Assembly: GCF_019930045.1 (NCBI RefSeq)
Contig: NZ_JAHZQQ010000021.1
Span: 1 to 34,120 of the forward strand
Length of the DNA: 34,120 nt
Reading direction: 5' to 3'
Source: Streptococcus australis
GTDB taxonomy: Bacteria > Bacillota > Bacilli > Lactobacillales > Streptococcaceae
Shown: one piece after another, positions 24,785 through 31,274 of the stretch
Position numbering within the stretch: the first letter of the stretch is position 1
Layout of the letters: each line of letters opens with the position of its first letter
The notes under the pieces: model-generated
What the model was told of the DNA's origin: nothing
Databases searched by the model: none
What the model saw: only the letters and a program-made list of their open reading frames with translations
Translations under genes and position numbers: made by a program

Positions 24785-25539
24785 CCGCAATTGTAGAATT
24801 AAAAAATGCCACTATCGTGGTGAATAATGGCTTGAATGAAGAAAAAGTCATTTTGGATAATGTCTCTTTGGAGATTCATGAGCATGACTTTATCACTATT
24901 CTTGGGGGCAATGGTGCTGGGAAATCAACCCTCTTCAACACCTTGGCTGGGACCCTTCCTCTGACCAGTGGTCAAGTCTTGATCAAGGGAGAGGATGTGA
25001 CTCACTATGGTCCAGAAAAACGGGCCAAATACCTATCTCGTGTCTTCCAAGATCCAAAGATGGGGACAGCTCCTCGTATGACAGTGGCTGAAAATCTCCT
25101 GATTGCAAAATTTCGAGGAGAAAAACGGGGCTTGGTTCCTCGTCGCCTTGCCCAGTACAAAGACGAGTTTAAAGAGGTTTTGAGCCAGATCGGCAATGGT
25201 TTAGAGAGGCATGTCGATACGTCGGTAGAATTCTTATCTGGTGGACAACGTCAGGCTCTGAGCTTGTTGATGGCTACCCTAAAACGGCCAGAACTCTTAC
25301 TTTTGGACGAACATACAGCTGCCCTAGATCCCAAGACAAGTCAAGCCTTAATGGAGCTGACGGATCGTTTTGTCAAAACAGATCGCCTGACTGCCTTGAT
25401 GATTACCCATCATATGGAGGATGCGCTTAAGTACGGGAATCGCTTGATTGTCATGAAGGATGGAAAGATTATCCAGGACTTGAATCAAGAGGAAAAGGCT
25501 AAGATGGCCTTGTCTGATTACTACCGTTTCTTTGAGTAA
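24781..25539 (+). CDS. ABC transporter ATP-binding protein (partner of the COG4120-type permease)
   Basis: A 252-residue ATPase with Walker A GGNGAGKST (42-50), Q-loop Gln90, signature LSGGQ (152-156), Walker B LLLLDE (172-177) and switch His210 in ITHHMEDA. All catalytic elements are present. It energises import by the overlapping upstream permease. No binding-protein gene follows; the next transcription unit is the putative RNA. A clear terminator directly after the stop is not visible. Confidence 0.9.
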   Translation: MTAIVELKNATIVVNNGLNEEKVILDNVSLEIHEHDFITILGGNGAGKSTLFNTLAGTLPLTSGQVLIKGEDVTHYGPEKRAKYLSRVFQDPKMGTAPRMTVAENLLIAKFRGEKRGLVPRRLAQYKDEFKEVLSQIGNGLERHVDTSVEFLSGGQRQALSLLMATLKRPELLLLDEHTAALDPKTSQALMELTDRFVKTDRLTALMITHHMEDALKYGNRLIVMKDGKIIQDLNQEEKAKMALSDYYRFFE

Positions 25540-25544
25540 ATTTA

Positions 25545-25556
25545 GAAACTAGTTTC
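25545..25556. promoter_or_regulatory. Perfect 12-bp palindrome
   Basis: GAAACTAGTTTC lies between the ATPase stop and the next promoter, centred about 20 bp upstream of its -35. It could be an operator or a chance palindrome. Confidence 0.25.
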
Positions 25557-25569
25557 AGTGTGTAATCGC

Positions 25570-25598
25570 TTGCAATACTGATATTAAAGGAGTATACT
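25570..25598 (+). promoter_or_regulatory. Strong promoter of the putative RNA
   Basis: TTGCAA (25570-25575), exactly 17 nt, then TATACT (25593-25598). Transcription would start near 25605. No convincing protein-coding frame follows. Confidence 0.8.
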
Positions 25599-25604
25599 AT
25601 AGAT

Positions 25605-26017
25605 GAAGATAAGGGAGAAGGGGTTGATACCAATGCCTTATAGATTCATACATTAGGTTACTTCGTTTTAGGTTTGCCTTCGCTGACACTTGATTGTGCT
25701 TTTTATAAAAAAGCCAGAACGTCGGAAATGTTAAATCAGTTGAGACGTCAAGTAAGTCTGCTTAACTTACTAAATGACATTGAAATACGTGGAAATAGTA
25801 GTGGAAGCTTTAGATGGTTTTCGAACTTCGGTATGCTCAACTGAGTGCTTTGTAACAAAACTGAAAGAGAACTTGCAAAGAAAACCACTGGTATGTGAAT
25901 CGTACCATGAAAAGAAATGAAAATCATAACTGTTGTTTTCGTTAGCCTAAATGGTTAATCGCCTCTTGTCAGTGAAGCAGACCAGACCTCTAGTCCCGTA
26001 AGACTGGAGGTCTTTTT
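25605..26017 (+). ncRNA. Unassigned structured RNA of about 410 nt
   Basis: A near-consensus promoter and a strong terminator bound a stretch with no supportable protein gene. Visible pairings: AGTAAGT/ACTTACT (25751-25757 and 25765-25771); GGTTTT/AAAACC (25816-25821 and 25881-25886) enclosing CTTTGTAA/TTGCAAAG (25848-25855 and 25873-25880); GGTATG/CGTACC (25890-25895 and 25901-25906). It lacks the conserved sequences of tmRNA and RNase P RNA, and I do not recognise it as 6S or SRP RNA. Two tiny frames exist (17 codons from 25603; 38 codons at 25728-25844), neither with a good ribosome site. It could be a trans-acting RNA, a small-peptide mRNA, or a decayed gene. Confidence 0.55.
25984..26017 (+). 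terminator. Terminator of the putative RNA
   Basis: AGACCTC.AGTC pairs with ACT.GAGGTCT around CCGTAAG, followed by five T. Confidence 0.9.
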
Positions 26018-26049
26018 GTCTGTCGTGGTAGAAAGTTGAGGTGAGGGCT

Positions 26050-26595
26050 GTGGGATTGCCATATGCACATGAATATAGCTGTCGAGATCATTTTAAAGAA
26101 AGAGCAATGGAACGATTTGGAGTCGATAACGAGCAGTTGAGACGCTGGGTCAATCAACACGTACCCTCGCTTCATCATTTTGACAGCAGTTTTGATCAAC
26201 GGCCCGATACGGAAGCCTATGTAGCAGAGGACGGTGTCGTCTTTGTGTGTGATCTGAAGAATCGGGAGTTTATTACCTGCTTCCAAGCTGTCAATTTGAC
26301 GGTGGATGAAGAACAGAAGGAAGTCTGTCAAGACATTCATCGTGAGAATGTGCTAGCCTATAAACATAGTCAAAGCAAGCTTCTAAATCGCTATCGCTTA
26401 AAAGAAGCCAAAGAATTGCTGGCCAATATTGATGAGCATGTCGATCGATTTTATAGCTTGTCCCAAACCCTTAAGAAGGGGGCGCTTAGCGATCGGAATT
26501 ACCACCACCTTGAAGAACTGCTAAATGAGTTTCACGTCATCAAGGCGGCGATACGGGTGATTGAGAATAAGAAAAATGACTATCATACGGACTAG
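26050..26595 (+). CDS. Hypothetical protein, 181 residues
   Basis: I do not recognise the family. The protein is soluble and charged. The N-terminal half has CRDHFKERAMERFG and a predicted beta hairpin VAEDGVVFVCDLKNREFITCF; the C-terminal half (from about residue 95) is helical and Lys/Glu/Leu-rich, possibly coiled-coil. Start GTG 26050 is chosen because GAGGTGA (26038-26044), a good match to the anti-Shine-Dalgarno, lies 5 nt before it; GTG 26041 overlaps that site. It begins 33 nt after the terminator of the putative RNA, and no promoter of its own is clear. A repeat element follows before rnjB. Confidence 0.75.
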   Translation: MGLPYAHEYSCRDHFKERAMERFGVDNEQLRRWVNQHVPSLHHFDSSFDQRPDTEAYVAEDGVVFVCDLKNREFITCFQAVNLTVDEEQKEVCQDIHRENVLAYKHSQSKLLNRYRLKEAKELLANIDEHVDRFYSLSQTLKKGALSDRNYHHLEELLNEFHVIKAAIRVIENKKNDYHTD

Positions 26596-26647
26596 TGTTT
26601 CTTTTTGACAGAGTTGACAATCTAGGCTGTCGTCTTTGGTCTTAATA

Positions 26648-26829
26648 AAGTGAGAGTGGGACAGAAATCGGTAATTCGTTAGAATTCGATTTCGTCGTCC
26701 CACCTCCGCACAGTTGAGTAGGGCTGTAAAAGTTGATGAAATCAGCGTAGTAGAGCCCACTCAACCACTGCGTCTTGCTCGACAATCCAAAGAAAATTGA
26801 GAGGCTAGGACTTTTGTCCCAGCCTCTTT
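26648..26829. repeat. Intergenic hairpin-rich repeat element (MITE-like), about 180 bp
   Basis: Three successive hairpins: GTGGGAC/GTCCCAC (26656-26702) with an inner AATCG/CGATT; GTTGAGTAGGGCT/AGCCCACTCAAC (26713-26765); and GAGGCTAGGAC/GTCCCAGCCTC (26801-26826). The ends are imperfect inverted repeats containing GGGACA and TGTCCC. It has the character of the short dispersed palindromic elements of streptococcal intergenic regions. The last hairpin plus TTTT works as a terminator. It contains no gene. Confidence 0.65.
26801..26829 (+). terminator. Terminator supplied by the repeat element
   Basis: GAGGCTAGGAC pairs with GTCCCAGCCTC around TTTT with one A-C mismatch, followed by TTTTG. Confidence 0.7.
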
Positions 26830-26844
26830 TGTTTGATCTGACTT

Positions 26845-26873
26845 TTGAAAAAATCGTGAAAAAATAGTATAAT
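26845..26873 (+). promoter_or_regulatory. Promoter of rnjB
   Basis: TTGAAA (26845-26850), a 17-nt spacer and TATAAT (26868-26873). The leader to rnjB is about 85 nt. Confidence 0.85.
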
Positions 26874-26882
26874 GTTCTAGAT

Positions 26883-26948
26883 ATGCAAGAACTTTGCAAA
26901 ACTGTAATTCGACTTGGTGAGCCAAGGACCGTAAGTATGAACCATTAA
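26883..26948 (+). CDS. Possible 21-residue leader peptide of rnjB
   Basis: ATG at 26883, only a few bases after the predicted transcript start, opens 21 sense codons (MQELCKTVIRLGEPRTVSMNH) and stops 16 nt before the rnjB ATG. There is no room for a ribosome site, so translation would have to be leaderless. It may be chance. Confidence 0.2.
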   Translation: MQELCKTVIRLGEPRTVSMNH

Positions 26949-26964
26949 CAAAAAAGGAGAAAAC

Positions 26965-28626
26965 ATGAGTAACATTAAGTTGATTACTTTGGGTGGAGTC
27001 CGTGAAAACGGGAAAAATCTCTACGTAGCTGAAGTAAATGACTCAATCTTTGTTTTGGATGCCGGACTTAAGTATCCAGAAAATGAACAACTAGGGGTCG
27101 ATGTCGTGATCCCCAATATGGACTACCTCTTTGAAAATAGTGATCGAATCGCAGGGGTCTTCCTAACACATGGACACGCGGATGCCATTGGAGCCCTTCC
27201 CTATCTACTAGCAGAAGCCAAGGTACCAGTTTTTGGATCTGAGTTGACCGTCGAGTTGGCCAAACTCTTTGTTAAAGGCAATGACAGTGTGAAAAAGTTC
27301 AATGATTTTCATGTCATTGATGCCAACACTGAAATCGATTTTGGAGGCACCGTCGTTTCCTTCTTCCAGACAACCCACTCCATTCCAGAAAGTTTGGGAG
27401 TTGTCATCAAAACACCTGAGGGGAATATCGTCTACACAGGAGATTTCAAATTTGACCAGACAGCGAGTGAGTTTTATGCGACAGACTTTGCTCGTTTGGC
27501 AGAGATTGGACGCGAAGGCGTGCTAGCTCTCTTGAGTGACTCTGCTAATGCTGACAGCACTGTTCAAGTGGCTAGCGAGCAAGAAGTTGGAGATGAAATC
27601 CTGGATACCATTGGGGACTGGGATGGCCGGGTCATTGTTGCTGCTGTTGCTAGTAACCTATCACGGATCCAGCAGGTCTTTGATGCAGCTGCAGAGACAG
27701 GGCGTCGGGTTGTTTTGACTGGATTTGACGTAGAAAATATCGTCCGGACAGGGATTCGTTTAAATAAGCTTTCTTTGGCCAACGAAAAATTATTGATCAA
27801 GCCAAAAGAAATGTCTCGTTTTGAGGACCATGAATTGATTATTCTTGAAACTGGACGTATGGGTGAGCCGATCAACGGACTTCGTAAGATGTCCATTGGC
27901 CGTCACCGCTATGTCGAAATCAAGGATGGTGACTTGGTCTATATCGTAACAACTCCATCTATCGCCAAAGAAGCGGTTATGGCACGTGTAGAAAACATGG
28001 TCTACCAAGCAGGAGGAGTCGTCAAACAGATTACTCAAAGCTTGCGTGTATCAGGACATGGAAATGCGCGTGATCTGCAGTTGATGATCAACTTACTGCG
28101 TCCGAACTATCTGTTCCCAATCCAAGGGGAATACCGCGAATTGGATGCCCATGCACGGCTTGCGATGGAAGTGGGGATTTTGCCTGAAAATATCTTCATT
28201 CCGAAAAAAGGCACCATCATGGAATATGACAATGGTGACTTCGTTCCTGCTGGTAGCGTCTCTGCTGGAGATGTCCTCATCGATGGGAATGCTATTGGAG
28301 ATGTTGGAAATGTCGTGCTCCGTGACCGGAAAGTCCTTTCAGAAGATGGTATCTTTATTGTGGCCATTACGGTTAACCGTCGTGAAAAACGCATTATCTC
28401 GAAGGCAAAAGTTCACACCCGTGGCTTTATCTATGTGAAGAAGAGTCGCGATATCTTGCGCGAAAGTGCAGAGATCGTCAACCAAAGTGTGGAAGAATAC
28501 TTAGCCCAGGACAGCTTCGATTGGGGCGAGCTCAAGGGTGCTGTTCGTGATAGTTTGGCCAAGTACCTCTTTGACCAGACCAAACGTCGACCAGCTATCT
28601 TGCCAGTCGTCATGGAAGTACGCTAG
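26965..28626 (+). CDS. rnjB: Ribonuclease J2
   Basis: A 553-residue metallo-beta-lactamase/beta-CASP RNase that works with RNase J1 in mRNA decay and RNA maturation. The metal-binding motif reads HGHADA (69-74), where RNase J1 has HGHEDH. This loss of the last His, together with GKNLYV and LLSDSANA, identifies the J2 paralogue, whose activity is weak or mainly structural. Further features are the beta-CASP region, VSGHGN, and the C-terminal KRRPAILPVVMEVR segment common to RNase J. The start ATG follows AAAAAAGGAGAAAAC. It is followed by estA, the arrangement known in pneumococcus. Confidence 0.93.
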   Translation: MSNIKLITLGGVRENGKNLYVAEVNDSIFVLDAGLKYPENEQLGVDVVIPNMDYLFENSDRIAGVFLTHGHADAIGALPYLLAEAKVPVFGSELTVELAKLFVKGNDSVKKFNDFHVIDANTEIDFGGTVVSFFQTTHSIPESLGVVIKTPEGNIVYTGDFKFDQTASEFYATDFARLAEIGREGVLALLSDSANADSTVQVASEQEVGDEILDTIGDWDGRVIVAAVASNLSRIQQVFDAAAETGRRVVLTGFDVENIVRTGIRLNKLSLANEKLLIKPKEMSRFEDHELIILETGRMGEPINGLRKMSIGRHRYVEIKDGDLVYIVTTPSIAKEAVMARVENMVYQAGGVVKQITQSLRVSGHGNARDLQLMINLLRPNYLFPIQGEYRELDAHARLAMEVGILPENIFIPKKGTIMEYDNGDFVPAGSVSAGDVLIDGNAIGDVGNVVLRDRKVLSEDGIFIVAITVNRREKRIISKAKVHTRGFIYVKKSRDILRESAEIVNQSVEEYLAQDSFDWGELKGAVRDSLAKYLFDQTKRRPAILPVVMEVR

Positions 28627-28640
28627 GATTAAGATAAGAG

Positions 28641-28664
28641 GAAAAGTCGATCGTCGGCTTTTTC
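28641..28664 (+). terminator. Weak terminator or attenuator between rnjB and estA
   Basis: GAAAAGTCGA pairs with TCGGCTTTTTC around TCG, with the 3' arm merging into a short T-run. No promoter for estA is visible after it, so read-through is likely. Confidence 0.5.
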
Positions 28665-28700
28665 TTGTCAAAGAAAAGAAGAAATAGTGAGGAAAGATAG

Positions 28701-29483
28701 ATGGCAGTAATGCAAATTGAATACTATTCAGAAGCGCTCGCAATGGAGTGGGGGATCAACGTCCTCTACCCAGATGCGTCTCGGGTGGAAAATCCAGATG
28801 ATCAAGATATCCCGGTCCTCTATCTCCTTCATGGGATGAATGGCAATCAGTACTCCTGGTTGAAACGAACGCATGTAGAACGGATCCTACGTTCGACCAA
28901 TTTGATTGTCGTTTTGCCTAATACCAACAATGGTTGGTATACAGATACACAGTATGGTTATCCCTATTACACAGCCATCGCAGAGGAATTGCCTAAGACC
29001 TTGGCACGTTTCTTCCCCAATATGACTAAGAAGCGGGAGAAGACCTTTATTGCTGGTCTATCGATGGGGGGCTATGGCTCTTTCAAACTGGCTCTTCAAA
29101 CCAATCGCTTCTCGCATGCCGCGAGCTTCTCTGGTGCTCTTAGCTTTGAGGGGCGTCAACTGGCAAACACCGACCTTGGAAGTGCAGCTTATTGGCAAGG
29201 GGTCTTTGGAAAGCTAGAAGATTGGACGACAAGTCCTTACTCCTTGGAAAGCATTGCGGAGAAGTACTCAGATAAGAAGACGGTCTTATGGGCTTGGTGC
29301 GGAGAGCAAGATGCTCTGTATGAGGCCAACAATATAGCTGTGGATCATCTGAAGGACCTCGGCTTTGATATCACCTACAGCCATGGACCAGGAAAACATG
29401 AATGGTTTTATTGGGAGCGGGAGTTGGAACATTTCTTAGCAACCCTGCCGATCAATTTTGAACTAGAAGAACGACTCGATTAG
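28701..29483 (+). CDS. estA: EstA family esterase (tributyrin-type)
   Basis: A 260-residue alpha/beta hydrolase of the esterase D/EstA group, acting on short-chain acyl esters. The nucleophile elbow is GLSMGGYG with Ser121; Asp204 in [10 protein letters not shown] and His233 in KHEWFYWE complete the triad. The LLHGMNGN loop near 42-49 provides the oxyanion-hole region. The pneumococcal homologue removes acetyl groups from sialic acid; whether this copy does so cannot be read here. There is no signal peptide. ATG 28701 follows GAGGAAAG. Probably transcribed with rnjB. Confidence 0.9.
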   Translation: MAVMQIEYYSEALAMEWGINVLYPDASRVENPDDQDIPVLYLLHGMNGNQYSWLKRTHVERILRSTNLIVVLPNTNNGWYTDTQYGYPYYTAIAEELPKTLARFFPNMTKKREKTFIAGLSMGGYGSFKLALQTNRFSHAASFSGALSFEGRQLANTDLGSAAYWQGVFGKLEDWTTSPYSLESIAEKYSDKKTVLWAWCGEQDALYEANNIAVDHLKDLGFDITYSHGPGKHEWFYWERELEHFLATLPINFELEERLD

Positions 29484-29504
29484 GAAGCCACTCCTTGGGA
29501 GATA

Positions 29505-29513
29505 TGCTATAAT
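29505..29513 (+). promoter_or_regulatory. Extended -10 promoter of gltX
   Basis: TGC TATAAT, a perfect extended -10, about 70 nt upstream of the start. The leader holds a small CTGGG/CCCAG hairpin. There is no clear -35. Confidence 0.7.
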
Positions 29514-29581
29514 AGAGTGAAAAGTACCTGGGTCAGTTAGATAAGAAGCCCAGAATCAATGAACAATTAGGAGAAACATAC

Positions 29582-31039
29582 GTGACTAAAGATATTCGTG
29601 TGCGTTATGCACCAAGTCCAACTGGACTACTACACATCGGAAATGCTCGTACAGCATTGTTTAACTACTTGTATGCACGCCACCATGGTGGAACCTTTAT
29701 CATCCGTATCGAAGATACGGACCGCAAGCGTCATGTCGAAGACGGAGAACGTTCGCAACTTGAAAACCTTCGTTGGTTGGGCATGGACTGGGATGAAAGT
29801 CCTGAGACGCATGAAAACTACCGCCAGTCTGAACGTTTGGAATTGTATCAAAAATACATCGACCAACTATTGGCTGAAGGAAAAGCCTACAAGTCTTATG
29901 TGACAGAAGAAGAGTTGGCGGCAGAACGTGAACGCCAAGAAGCAGCAGGTGAAACACCTCGCTACATCAACGAATACCTTGGTATGAGCGAAGAAGAAAA
30001 AGCAGCTTACGTTGCAGAACGTGAAGCAGCGGGCATCATCCCAACGGTTCGTTTGGCAGTGAATGAAGCTGGTATTTACAAATGGCATGACATGGTCAAA
30101 GGCGATATCGAATTTGAAGGTGGCAATATCGGTGGGGACTGGGTTATCCAAAAGAAAGACGGCTACCCAACTTACAACTTTGCCGTTGTCATCGATGACC
30201 ACGATATGCAAATCTCTCACGTTATCCGTGGGGATGACCACATTGCCAATACACCAAAACAGCTCATGGTCTATGAAGCTCTTGGTTGGGATGCACCTGA
30301 GTTTGGTCACATGACTTTGATCATCAACTCTGAAACTGGTAAGAAGTTGTCTAAACGGGACACCAACACCCTTCAGTTTATCGAAGACTACCGTAAGAAG
30401 GGATACCTTCCAGAAGCAGTCTTTAACTTTATCGCTCTGCTTGGTTGGAACCCTGGTGGGGAAGACGAGATCTTCTCTCGTCAAGAACTCATCAAGCTCT
30501 TTGATGAAAACCGCCTCAGCAAGTCTCCAGCAGCTTTCGACCAAAAGAAACTAGACTGGATGAGCAATGACTACATCAAGAATGCAGACCTTGCGACCAT
30601 CTTTGAAATGGCTAAACCATTCCTTGAAGAAGCAGGTCGTTTGACAGACAAGGCTGAGAAATTGGTCGAGCTCTACAAACCACAAATGAAGTCAGTGGAC
30701 GAAATTGTTCCATTGACAGACCTTTTCTTCTCAGACTTCCCAGAATTGACAGAAGCTGAGCGAGAAGTCATGGCTGGTGAAACGGTTCCGACTGTACTTG
30801 AAGCCTTCAAAGCAAAACTTGAAGCCATGTCAGACGATGAGTTTGTGGTAGAAAATATCTTCCCACAAATCAAAGCGGTCCAAAAGGAAACTGGTATCAA
30901 AGGAAAAAATCTCTTCATGCCAATCCGTATTGCCGTTTCAGGTGAAATGCATGGTCCTGAATTGCCAGATACCATCTACTTGCTTGGACGTGAAAAATCA
31001 ATCCAACACATTGAAAAAATGTTGGAAGAAATCAGATAA
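29582..31039 (+). CDS. gltX: Glutamate--tRNA ligase
   Basis: Charges tRNA-Glu and, in Gram-positives lacking GlnRS, also tRNA-Gln for later amidation. The 485-residue class I synthetase has the HIGN form of the HIGH motif at 18-21 ([13 protein letters not shown]) and KLSKR at 255-259, with a C-terminal helical anticodon-binding domain. The start is GTG 29582; AGGAG at 29568-29572 lies 9 nt upstream, and [15 protein letters not shown] is the normal N-terminus. Monocistronic, between its own promoter and a strong terminator. Confidence 0.97.
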   Translation: MTKDIRVRYAPSPTGLLHIGNARTALFNYLYARHHGGTFIIRIEDTDRKRHVEDGERSQLENLRWLGMDWDESPETHENYRQSERLELYQKYIDQLLAEGKAYKSYVTEEELAAERERQEAAGETPRYINEYLGMSEEEKAAYVAEREAAGIIPTVRLAVNEAGIYKWHDMVKGDIEFEGGNIGGDWVIQKKDGYPTYNFAVVIDDHDMQISHVIRGDDHIANTPKQLMVYEALGWDAPEFGHMTLIINSETGKKLSKRDTNTLQFIEDYRKKGYLPEAVFNFIALLGWNPGGEDEIFSRQELIKLFDENRLSKSPAAFDQKKLDWMSNDYIKNADLATIFEMAKPFLEEAGRLTDKAEKLVELYKPQMKSVDEIVPLTDLFFSDFPELTEAEREVMAGETVPTVLEAFKAKLEAMSDDEFVVENIFPQIKAVQKETGIKGKNLFMPIRIAVSGEMHGPELPDTIYLLGREKSIQHIEKMLEEIR

Positions 31040-31046
31040 TTATCAG

Positions 31047-31075
31047 AAAAGCCCCTATTAAAAGGGGCTTTTTGT
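31047..31075 (+). terminator. Terminator of gltX
   Basis: AAAAGCCCC pairs with GGGGCTTTT around TATTAAAA, followed by T-rich sequence. Confidence 0.93.
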
Positions 31076-31212
31076 TTTAGCTCTAAAGTCGAAGTATTAT
31101 AGGAGTTTATCAAAAAATTGCCCCGGTTTGACAAAAAAAAGAACATAAAAACGGATTTCTTTATGTAAAGAAAAATTTTTTAAAAAAAATACTAATAATT
31201 GAGGATAATTGC

Positions 31213-31240
31213 TTGAAATATTTCCAAAGTAGTCTATAAT
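31213..31240 (+). promoter_or_regulatory. Promoter of the serine-rich repeat adhesin
   Basis: TTGAAA (31213-31218), a 16-nt spacer and TATAAT (31235-31240). Phased A/T tracts at 31170-31190 just upstream could act as an UP element or bend DNA. Confidence 0.75.
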
Positions 31241-31274
31241 ATAAAGGAAATAAAAATGTATTAAGGAGACAGAA

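Noticed and set aside
25605..26017. tmRNA, RNase P RNA or a T-box leader as identity of the orphan RNA
   Set aside because: The tmRNA 5' sequence GGGGTCGTTACGG, the RNase P core GAGGAAAGTCC and a T-box sequence are all absent, and no aminoacyl-tRNA or amino-acid gene follows in the unit.
26965..28626. Initial reading of this gene as RNase J1 (rnjA)
   Set aside because: The HGHADA motif, GKNLYV and LLSDSANA, and the following estA gene, fit RNase J2; J1 keeps HGHEDH.
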